In this document: in pieces, positions 1 through 5,577 of the stretch
Numbering within the stretch: the first letter of the stretch is position 1
Layout: each line of letters starts with the position of its first letter
DNA from: JAZNLR01 sp045579195
GTDB taxonomy: Bacteria > Bacillota > Clostridia > Christensenellales > CAMQZB01
NCBI GenBank assembly: GCA_045579195.1
Contig: JAZNLR010000037.1
Span: 1-5,577, forward strand
Direction: 5' to 3'
DNA: 5,577 nucleotides
Program-made: the position numbers and the translations under genes
The notes under the pieces: generated by a model
What the model was told of the DNA's origin: nothing
The model's input: the letters and a program-made list of their open reading frames with translations, nothing else
Database searches by the model: none

Positions 1-875
1 TTCGAAGCACGGGTGGAGAGTTTCGCAAGTATACAATGGCAGATCTGAAGACCTACCAAGCGGAGGCTCTCAAAGAGCGGCATATGATCAGTGAGGACCT
101 GATATCACACGCGCGCATTGGCGCTGCGCTCATTGATGAACAGCGTGGGCTTTCCTTCCTCATCAACGAGGAGGATGTCCTGCGTGAACAGTGCATCATG
201 GATGGTTTTGCTTTAAAAGAGGCGTTTGCGCTTCTTCACAGCCTTGATGAAAAGATCTCCGAGCGCATTCCTTTTGCGTTCCACCCCGAAAAAGGATATC
301 TTACCGCATGTCCGACCAATTTGGGAACGGGAATGCGTGCTTCCGTTATGCTGTTCTTGCCTGCGCTCGCGATGACGAACAGTATGCAATCGGTCATTCT
401 CTCTGCGCGTAAGTTCCAGTTGACGGTGCGCGGAGTGTACGGCGAGGGATCAACCGCCGCCGGATATATGTTCCAGATCTCCAACGAAGTGACGCTCGGC
501 GTTTCCGAAGAGGAGATCATCACGAATGTTGAGGCAGTCGTGAACAAGATTTGCCAGGCGGAAATGAACGCAAGAGAGACTATCATGCAGGTGCAACCCC
601 TTGAGTTGAAAGATAAGGTTTGCCGTGCATTTGGAATCCTCTCGTACGCCGCGCGAATCGATTCTGCTGAATTTATGAGCTTGATTGCAGACGTGAAGTT
701 GGGAAGTGCACTCGGGCTTCTTCCAATTGCGTACTCCGAGCGGCTCAATCAGCTCTGTGTTGAAATGCAGCCTGCAAACATCAGCGTTGCAGCGGCACGC
801 GAGCTCTCCCCGGAAGAGAGGGATGTCTATCGCGCGGAAACGTGTGCAAAGACGATGCGCGAGCTCGCAAGATAA
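1..875 (+). CDS. mcsB: Protein arginine kinase McsB, 5'-truncated by the window edge
   Basis: McsB phosphorylates arginine side chains, tagging proteins for degradation by ClpC-ClpP in the cytoplasm. The reading frame is open from base 3, and the residues before the ATG at 36 (ending GGEFRKYT) align with B. subtilis McsB, so that ATG is internal. By that alignment, recalled from memory, about 65-70 N-terminal residues are missing, including the SSRIRLARN nucleotide-binding stretch. Phosphagen-kinase catalytic motifs are visible: NEEDV (nt 165-179), CPTNLGTGMRAS with its conserved Cys codon at 309-311, and RGVYGEGS (429-452) followed by FQISN. The C-terminal RDVYRA (819-836) matches the RDxxRA phospho-arginine-sensing motif that separates McsB from metabolic creatine and arginine kinases. 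One oddity is Val in place of His in the usual NEEDH motif. The gene ends 27 nt before clpC, so the two are almost certainly co-transcribed. Confidence 0.95.
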   Translation, partial: RSTGGEFRKYTMADLKTYQAEALKERHMISEDLISHARIGAALIDEQRGLSFLINEEDVLREQCIMDGFALKEAFALLHSLDEKISERIPFAFHPEKGYLTACPTNLGTGMRASVMLFLPALAMTNSMQSVILSARKFQLTVRGVYGEGSTAAGYMFQISNEVTLGVSEEEIITNVEAVVNKICQAEMNARETIMQVQPLELKDKVCRAFGILSYAARIDSAEFMSLIADVKLGSALGLLPIAYSERLNQLCVEMQPANISVAAARELSPEERDVYRAETCAKTMRELAR

Positions 876-902
876 GAAATGACTTTTTGAGGAGGAAACA
901 GA

Positions 903-3404
903 ATGTATAAATTCACGACGGGCGCAAAGCAGACGATTATGCTTGCGCAGAATATTTCCAAAAAGTATGAAATCACGTATATCGGCACCGAAAACATCGT
1001 GATGGCAATGCTCTCGAACAAGGAGAGCATTGGTGCACAGATTCTTAACGAGTGCGGCGTCACGCTTCAGAATTTCGGGGAGTACTTCGTCAACACGCTG
1101 GACCACGAATATAAGTTGAGCGGATATACGCCGAGAACAAAAAATATGTTTGAAAACGCGAATTCCATTGCGGTTAAGACAAACGACGGCATTATCGGAA
1201 CGGAGCATCTCCTCTATGCCATTATGTGGGATGCCGAGAGCCTTGCTGTTCGCATCATTGAAAAGCTGGGTGTCAAGCGGAGCAATGTTCTCTTCCTCAT
1301 CGAGCGTGAGTTGCGTGGCGAAGCAGAGAACTTTGGCGCTTCCAGCATCGGCAAGCCTGAAAACTTGCAGGATATGTACGATAATATGTTCGGGAAGTAC
1401 GCCGAGGCGACCGAAGGGGAGGGAACTGTGCGAGAGAGCGCAGAGAGCCAGAAAGAGAACTTTGCAAAGTTCGGAACAGACCTCACTCAGCGTGCAAGAG
1501 AGGGAAAACTCGACCCTGTGATCGGGCGCAGCAAGGAGATTGAGCGCATTCTGCAGATCCTGTCGAGAAGAACGAAGAACAACCCCATCCTCGTGGGGGA
1601 ACCCGGCGTTGGAAAATCTGCCGTGGTGGACGGCCTTGCGCAGTTGATTGTCAAGGGAGAAGTGCCTGAGCTTTTGAAAGACAAGATCGTCTTCTCGCTT
1701 GATCTTGGCGGGATGCTTGCAGGAACGAAGTACCGCGGAGATTTCGAAGAACGCTTGAAAGACTTCATTGATTACGTGACGAAGTCCGGCAACATCATTG
1801 TTTTCATCGATGAGATTCATAACCTCGTTGGTGCAGGCGCAAGCTCGGACAGCAAGATGGATGCGGCAGAGCTCCTCAAGCCGTTGCTTGCACGCGGCGA
1901 ATTGCAGACCATTGGCGCAACGACCATCGATGAATATCGCAAGTATATCGAGAAAGATGCGGCTTTAGAGCGCCGTTTCCAGCCCGTCACGGTCGATCAG
2001 CCGAGCGTTGACGATACGATTGAGATCTTGAAAGGGCTTCGAGATAAGTACGAAGCGCATCACAAAGTCTCCATCACAGACGCCGCAATCATTGCCGCGG
2101 CGCAACTTTCTGACCGCTATATCACGGACCGATTCTTGCCGGACAAGGCGATTGACCTCATTGACGAGGCGGCTTCCCGTGCGCGCCTTGACAGTTATAC
2201 CGCGCCGCCCGAAATGAAACAGCTTGAGGAAGAACTTGCGAAACTCGAAAATGAGATGAAAGACGCCCTCAAAAAGCAAAATTTTGAGGAGGCTGCTCGC
2301 ATCCGCGACAAGAGCAAGGGAATTCGAGATGAGATGGAGAGCGCAAAGATCCGTTGGCAAGGAGATCGTGACAAGAAAAACGCTCAGATTGGCGAGGAGG
2401 AGATCGCAAAGATCGTCTCTTCTTGGACGGGTGTTCCTGTTGTTAAGCTGACGCAGACCGAGTCTGAAAAGCTGATCAACCTTGAATCCATTTTGCACAA
2501 TCGCGTCATTGGACAGGACGAGGCCGTTTCTGCCGTTTCCAAGGCGATTCGTCGTGCGCGCGCAGGGCTTAAGGACCCGAAGCGCCCGATTGGCTCATTT
2601 ATCTTCGTCGGTCCGACCGGTGTCGGAAAAACAGAACTTTCCAAGGCGCTTGCAGAGGCCGTCTTTGGCGATGAAAATTTGCTTGTTCGCGTGGATATGT
2701 CGGAATATATGGAGAAACACTCCGTTTCAAAGTTGGTGGGAGCGCCTCCGGGATATGTCGGTTTTGATGAGAACGGGCAGCTCACCGAAAAAATTCGCAG
2801 AAAGCCGTACTCAGTTGTTCTCTTTGACGAGGTGGAAAAGGCCCATCCCGACGTCTTTAACATCCTTCTTCAGATTTTGGATGACGGTCGTTTGACCGAT
2901 TCCAAGGGAAGGGTCGTTGACTTCAAGAACACCATCATCATTATGACCTCGAATGCGGGTGCGAGTGAGATCGCACGCATTACGCACCTCGGTTTTGGCG
3001 GTGCGTCCGAACGCGGTGTTTACGATCACGATACGATGAAGGAGCGCATTCACGAGGCGTTGAGAAGTCAGTTTAAGCCCGAGTTCTTAAATCGCGTGGA
3101 CGAGATCATCGTCTTCCGTCAGCATGATAAGGAGGACACGCGCAAGATCGCGCATCTGATGCTCAAGAACTTAAGCGAGCGTCTTGGCAAGCAGGATATC
3201 CACCTTCGCTTTACGGAGGCAGCGGAAGATCACCTTATCGGAAAGGGATTCGATCCGGAGTACGGTGCGCGTCCGTTACGCCGTGCCATTCAGCGCCTTG
3301 TGGAAGATCGCCTCTCCGAAGAGCTCTTGAAGGGCAACTTGGGCTTTGGGGATGACATTCTCATCGACTTTGCGTATGATGAGTTGACCTTCCGAAAGGT
3401 GTAA
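903..3404 (+). CDS. clpC: AAA+ unfoldase ClpC, ATPase subunit of the ClpCP protease
   Basis: ClpC is a hexameric ATPase that unfolds substrates and threads them into ClpP. The 833-residue protein is complete and of normal family length. The start is set by GAGGAGG at 889-895, 7 nt before the ATG. An N-domain holds two Clp repeats (about 3-70 and 75-140), with IGTEN at 27-31 and IGTEH at 98-102; Glu30 and Glu101 correspond to the phospho-arginine docking glutamates (B. subtilis Glu32 and Glu106). A linker of about 50 residues leads to D1: Walker A GEPGVGKS 232-239, pore loop GTKYRG 274-279, Walker B FIDE 301-304, arginine fingers 357-358. A coiled-coil M/UVR domain (about 437-485) carries F461, R468 and D469. 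D2 has Walker A GPTGVGKT 570-577, pore loop GYVG 617-620, Walker B LFDE 640-643, Arg731, and sensor-2 GARPLRR 788-794. The LGF at 696-698 fits the ClpP-binding loop. The M-domain and the McsB neighbour favour ClpC over ClpA, ClpB or ClpE. No CtsR operator is visible, because the operon promoter lies upstream. Confidence 0.98.
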   Translation: MYKFTTGAKQTIMLAQNISKKYEITYIGTENIVMAMLSNKESIGAQILNECGVTLQNFGEYFVNTLDHEYKLSGYTPRTKNMFENANSIAVKTNDGIIGTEHLLYAIMWDAESLAVRIIEKLGVKRSNVLFLIERELRGEAENFGASSIGKPENLQDMYDNMFGKYAEATEGEGTVRESAESQKENFAKFGTDLTQRAREGKLDPVIGRSKEIERILQILSRRTKNNPILVGEPGVGKSAVVDGLAQLIVKGEVPELLKDKIVFSLDLGGMLAGTKYRGDFEERLKDFIDYVTKSGNIIVFIDEIHNLVGAGASSDSKMDAAELLKPLLARGELQTIGATTIDEYRKYIEKDAALERRFQPVTVDQPSVDDTIEILKGLRDKYEAHHKVSITDAAIIAAAQLSDRYITDRFLPDKAIDLIDEAASRARLDSYTAPPEMKQLEEELAKLENEMKDALKKQNFEEAARIRDKSKGIRDEMESAKIRWQGDRDKKNAQIGEEEIAKIVSSWTGVPVVKLTQTESEKLINLESILHNRVIGQDEAVSAVSKAIRRARAGLKDPKRPIGSFIFVGPTGVGKTELSKALAEAVFGDENLLVRVDMSEYMEKHSVSKLVGAPPGYVGFDENGQLTEKIRRKPYSVVLFDEVEKAHPDVFNILLQILDDGRLTDSKGRVVDFKNTIIIMTSNAGASEIARITHLGFGGASERGVYDHDTMKERIHEALRSQFKPEFLNRVDEIIVFRQHDKEDTRKIAHLMLKNLSERLGKQDIHLRFTEAAEDHLIGKGFDPEYGARPLRRAIQRLVEDRLSEELLKGNLGFGDDILIDFAYDELTFRKV

Positions 3405-3437
3405 GAACTTAACATCTGTTTAATTTCTCAAAAACTA

Positions 3438-3466
3438 TGGAAATCCGTCTTTGAGTGTGCTATAAT
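3438..3466 (+). promoter_or_regulatory. Predicted sigma-A-type promoter of hpf with extended -10
   Basis: A perfect TATAAT (3461-3466) is preceded by TGC (3458-3460), forming an extended -10. Exactly 17 nt upstream of the hexamer sits TGGAAA (3438-3443), a 4-of-6 match to TTGACA. Transcription would start near 3473, giving a leader of about 30 nt that contains AGGAGG (3491-3496), 8 nt before the hpf ATG. No sigma-B or sigma-H-like element was obvious. The element lies in the 100-nt gap after clpC, which has no convincing terminator, so hpf may be transcribed both from here and by read-through. Confidence 0.75.
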
Positions 3467-3504
3467 AGGCATAGGGAACAACAAAATAGAAGGAGGAAAC
3501 TTTC

Positions 3505-4035
3505 ATGACGATTGAAATTGTCAACAAGAAGAACTATGAGGCAAGCGAAAAACTGAAAGAAGTAATCCGAAAAAAAGTCGGAAAGCTCGATAAGTATTTC
3601 GACGACACCAAAGTAGTCAAAGTTCTCCTGAAGAAGGAAAACGACGAATGTAACATGGAAATCTGCGTGCAGTATGACAAGAGCTTTATGCGTGCGGCGG
3701 TAGGTGGCGAAAACATGTTCGATATCATCGACATCGTTCTCCCGAAGTTCGAGCGCCAGATCTTAAAGCACAGGAGCAAATTGCAACAGAAGGTCAAGGC
3801 AAACGCCTTTAAGGAAGCACCACTGTATTTAAAGTCGGTTCCCGAAGAGAAAGAAACGAAGATTGCCCGCGTCAAGGAGTTTGATATGTTCCCGATGTCC
3901 GTGACCGAGGCAGCGGAGGAATTGGATCTGTTAGGACACGATTTTTACGTCTTTCTGGATGAGAAGACCGAGCTCATTTCCGTTATTTATCACAGAGATG
4001 ACGGGGATTACGGTTTGATTCGCCCGAAGGTATAA
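3505..4035 (+). CDS. hpf: Long-form ribosome hibernation promoting factor HPF
   Basis: HPF binds the decoding region of the 30S subunit and, in its long form, joins two 70S ribosomes into an inactive 100S particle during slow growth or stress. The protein is 176 residues, as expected for the long form and well above the roughly 95-115 residues of short HPF/YfiA proteins. Residues 1-100 form the S30AE ribosome-binding domain, including KLDKYF (27-32) and a basic helix around KFERQILKHRSKLQQK (81-96). A charged linker (about 100-118) leads to the dimerisation domain (about 120-174), with KEFDMFPMS, LGHDFYVF (143-150) and YHRDDGDYGLIRP (162-174), which are typical of the long-HPF C-terminus. AGGAGG lies 8 nt before the ATG. 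The gene has its own promoter and is followed by a strong terminator. Its place directly after clpC is consistent with a stress or dormancy role. In many Bacillota hpf lies near secA instead. Confidence 0.97.
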   Translation: MTIEIVNKKNYEASEKLKEVIRKKVGKLDKYFDDTKVVKVLLKKENDECNMEICVQYDKSFMRAAVGGENMFDIIDIVLPKFERQILKHRSKLQQKVKANAFKEAPLYLKSVPEEKETKIARVKEFDMFPMSVTEAAEELDLLGHDFYVFLDEKTELISVIYHRDDGDYGLIRPKV

Positions 4036-4048
4036 ACAAGTGTTTTAT

Positions 4049-4080
4049 GCGGTGTGCTCAAGGAGCACACCGCTTTTTTT
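4049..4080 (+). terminator. Intrinsic terminator after hpf
   Basis: A perfect 11-bp stem, GCGGTGTGCTC (4049-4059) pairing with GAGCACACCGC (4063-4073), encloses a 3-nt AAG loop and is followed directly by seven Ts (4074-4080). It begins 13 nt after the hpf stop codon. It should end transcripts from the hpf promoter and any read-through from the mcsB-clpC operon, separating them from the membrane-protein genes downstream. Confidence 0.95.
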
Positions 4081-4111
4081 GAAAAAATAAGGTGGAATAT
4101 GTTTTGCGGAA

Positions 4112-4140
4112 TTGATTTTTTTGTGCAATTATACTATAAT
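4112..4140 (+). promoter_or_regulatory. Predicted sigma-A-type promoter of the membrane-protein pair
   Basis: TTGATT (4112-4117) and a perfect TATAAT (4135-4140) are separated by the ideal 17 nt in an AT-rich stretch just after the hpf terminator. Transcription would start near 4147, leaving a leader of roughly 48 nt before the ATG at 4195. No operator-like inverted repeat overlaps the two hexamers. Confidence 0.8.
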
Positions 4141-4194
4141 GAAATCAATAAAGCATTTTTCTTTGAATCAGATGCTGTTTTTTAGGAGAAAAAG

Positions 4195-5013
4195 ATGAAG
4201 TTAACTTGGGAAACAACCAAATACGTCTTTCGGAATTTTATTCGGTTGATTCCGTTTGCAATTATCCCGGCTCTCGTGATGGCGCTCGTGTTCCAGAGAG
4301 GAGATCTCAAGATCTTTTTGGCGATCGCCGGAAGTGAAGGGGGGTATAGCGGTTCATTCCACGACATTCTGCAGGTCTTCTCCGTGGTTTCTTCCTCCGG
4401 ATGGTGGCAGATCGTTTTGGTGTACGTTCTGTTGGTCTTCTTCCTGTCCGCTCTGTATGGAGCGGTGGAACGCCATGTTCGCACCGGCAAGTTTTCTTTT
4501 TCAAAGCCCTTTTCGAGAATTAACGACAACATCATTGCGATTGCGGCGATCTGTCTGCTGTTTATCGTTGTCTACGAGTTGGGCATTATCTTACTTGCCG
4601 CAATGCTGCACCTCGTGAACGTCACGATGCCCGGTGCGCTTGCGCCGATGACCGTCATTTTGATGTGTCTTCTTGCGACGCTGTTCCTGTTGGCAATTTC
4701 TCAGTTTATGACTTGGATTCCGCATATGACCATTCTTGGAAACTCTTTCACAGATGCCTGTGTTTATAGCGCGCGTGATTCTGTGGGGCATCGCGGAGAG
4801 CTTGGTCTCAGCATCATCTTGCCCATCGCGGTCGTTGCGCTTCTCTCGGTTGTGACGAATTTGAGTTTTGTCCCGGATGTTGTTGCAATCTTTGTGAACA
4901 TGATTTATTATCTGTTCATCATCGTTTATTACATCGCAAATATCCTGATTGCGTTCTTCCACGTTCGCAATGAGCCGAGAAAAGATCTCAAGAAGAGATT
5001 CGGACGTTTTTAA
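4195..5013 (+). CDS. Multi-pass integral membrane protein of unknown function
   Basis: I do not recognise this 272-residue protein as a named family. It is strongly hydrophobic, with about six predicted membrane segments near residues 17-34, 72-90, 112-136, 151-172, 205-221 and 228-256, judged by eye. The N-terminus (TKYVFRNFIRLIP) is a short basic lead-in to the first helix rather than a cleavable signal peptide. The C-terminal tail after residue 257 is basic (RKDLKKRFGRF) and probably cytoplasmic. I see no transporter signature, nucleotide-binding site or catalytic motif. A polar loop (FTDACVYSARDSVGHRGELG, about 185-204) sits between helices four and five. AGGAG (4184-4188), 6 nt before the ATG, supports the start. 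The gene has its own promoter and lies 15 nt before a second membrane-protein gene, so the two are probably co-expressed and may act together. That is inference only. Confidence 0.85.
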   Translation: MKLTWETTKYVFRNFIRLIPFAIIPALVMALVFQRGDLKIFLAIAGSEGGYSGSFHDILQVFSVVSSSGWWQIVLVYVLLVFFLSALYGAVERHVRTGKFSFSKPFSRINDNIIAIAAICLLFIVVYELGIILLAAMLHLVNVTMPGALAPMTVILMCLLATLFLLAISQFMTWIPHMTILGNSFTDACVYSARDSVGHRGELGLSIILPIAVVALLSVVTNLSFVPDVVAIFVNMIYYLFIIVYYIANILIAFFHVRNEPRKDLKKRFGRF

Positions 5014-5028
5014 GGCGGAGGGAAGGAA

Positions 5029-5568
5029 ATGACGTTTAAGTATACAGCGATGTCCACCGCAAACAACTTTGTGAGTACGTGGAAAATTTTATTGTACCGT
5101 TTGATCATCGGCGTTCTGATGCTCTGCATTGGCGTGAGCTTGGTCTTGCCGAATATTGTTCCGCTCATTGAGGAGATGGAAGCGGCAAGAATCTTCATCG
5201 TTCTAGAGGATATCTTCAACGACGTTCTCTCGCTTGAGCTCAACATTAAGGATTGCATCGATGCGCTTTCGGGTGTTTTTGCTGAGATTGTAAACATCGT
5301 TTTGATGAGCTCGCAACACCTTGTGAGAACTTATCTCGCGCTTGCAATCACCATTCTTGTCTGGCGTTTCTTGTCTGAGCTTGCTGAGATCCCCTTTGGA
5401 ATCGTTCTCAATGCATCGATGCGAATGAATGCAAACATCAGCTTTGGCTTAACGTACGTTCGCACTTTGCGCCTTTCTGTGAAGTATGCTTTGGCACGAA
5501 TGCTCATTGCATTTCCGATTGATGCAAGTCGGATCGTAGCCATGTCGTTCTGTGAGCCAAGGAGTTGA
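5029..5568 (+). CDS. Membrane protein of unknown function, possibly truncated at its C-terminus
   Basis: I do not recognise this 179-residue protein. A short polar N-terminus (MTFKYTAMSTANNFVSTWK) leads to a first membrane helix at about 19-44. A long acidic and amphipathic stretch follows (about 47-97), then a second helix (about 102-128). A basic region (FGLTYVRTLRLSVKYALAR) leads to the start of a third hydrophobic segment around 156-164, which stops early at SRIVAMSFCEPRS and a TGA. GGAGG at 5017-5021, 7 nt before the ATG, supports the start. The gene begins 15 nt after the preceding membrane-protein gene and shares its transcript. The ending looks unnatural for a membrane protein, so a frameshift, nonsense mutation or sequence-end error is possible; only 9 nt follow the stop in this window. 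No catalytic or transport motif is visible. Confidence 0.75.
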   Translation: MTFKYTAMSTANNFVSTWKILLYRLIIGVLMLCIGVSLVLPNIVPLIEEMEAARIFIVLEDIFNDVLSLELNIKDCIDALSGVFAEIVNIVLMSSQHLVRTYLALAITILVWRFLSELAEIPFGIVLNASMRMNANISFGLTYVRTLRLSVKYALARMLIAFPIDASRIVAMSFCEPRS

Positions 5569-5577
5569 TCATTTGGT

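Noticed and set aside
36..38. ATG as the start of mcsB
   Set aside because: The frame is open upstream to the window edge and the upstream residues align with McsB. No ribosome binding site precedes this ATG.
450..1820. Long reverse-strand open frame (456 codons) opposite mcsB and clpC
   Set aside because: It spans the junction of two well-supported genes, lacks a ribosome binding site and promoter, and its product has no coherent domain. It is a shadow of the + strand codon pattern.
3405..3425. Possible terminator after clpC (AACA-TC-TGTT inverted repeat)
   Set aside because: The arms are only 4 bp and AT-rich, with no proper T-run after them, so it is too weak to terminate.
3405..3504. 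CtsR or CIRCE (HrcA) operator controlling hpf
   Set aside because: No GGTCAAA direct repeat and no long CIRCE-type inverted repeat is present in the gap.
4182..4535. Reverse-strand open frame opposite the first membrane-protein gene
   Set aside because: It lies antisense to a gene with a good promoter and ribosome binding site. The translated product is arginine- and threonine-rich with no domain, as expected of a shadow frame.
5557..5577. Start of another gene at the right edge (AAGGAG followed by TTG)
   Set aside because: The AAGGAG-like stretch directly abuts the TTG with no workable spacing, and too little sequence remains to support a coding call.

Overview
The window looks like an ordinary piece of chromosome from a member of the Bacillota (Firmicutes), probably a clostridial-type lineage. 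The evidence is the mcsB-clpC protein-quality-control pair, a long-form hibernation factor with a C-terminal dimerisation domain, strong AGGAGG-type ribosome binding sites, and sigma-A-like TTGATT-N17-TATAAT promoters. Base composition looks roughly balanced. I cannot name a genus from the sequence alone. All genes lie on the + strand.

Layout: positions 1-875 hold the 3' part of mcsB, a protein arginine kinase whose start lies upstream of the window. It is followed 27 nt later by a complete clpC (903-3404), an AAA+ unfoldase. The short gap and strong ribosome binding site indicate one operon, probably the tail of the usual ctsR-mcsA-mcsB-clpC arrangement, although ctsR and mcsA are not visible. 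A 100-nt gap with no convincing terminator but a good promoter leads into hpf (3505-4035), a ribosome hibernation promoting factor. A strong intrinsic terminator (4049-4080) closes this part. A new promoter (4112-4140) then drives two closely spaced genes for multi-pass membrane proteins of unknown function (4195-5013 and 5029-5568). The second of these appears to stop abruptly inside what should be a membrane segment, just before the window ends.

How the genes fit together: McsB marks damaged or regulatory proteins with phospho-arginine. ClpC recognises that mark through its N-terminal domain and feeds the substrates to ClpP, which is encoded elsewhere. The two glutamates of the ClpC N-domain known to dock phospho-arginine are both kept here, and McsB keeps its C-terminal RDxxRA motif, so the pathway looks intact. 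HPF dimerises and stores 70S ribosomes as inactive 100S particles in slow growth or stress, so its position beside clpC gives a small proteostasis/dormancy cluster. The two membrane proteins form a separate transcription unit, and nothing in the sequence ties them functionally to the genes upstream. I found no mobile element, CRISPR array, tRNA or rRNA, and no clear sign of a novel system. The unknown membrane-protein pair is the least explained part.
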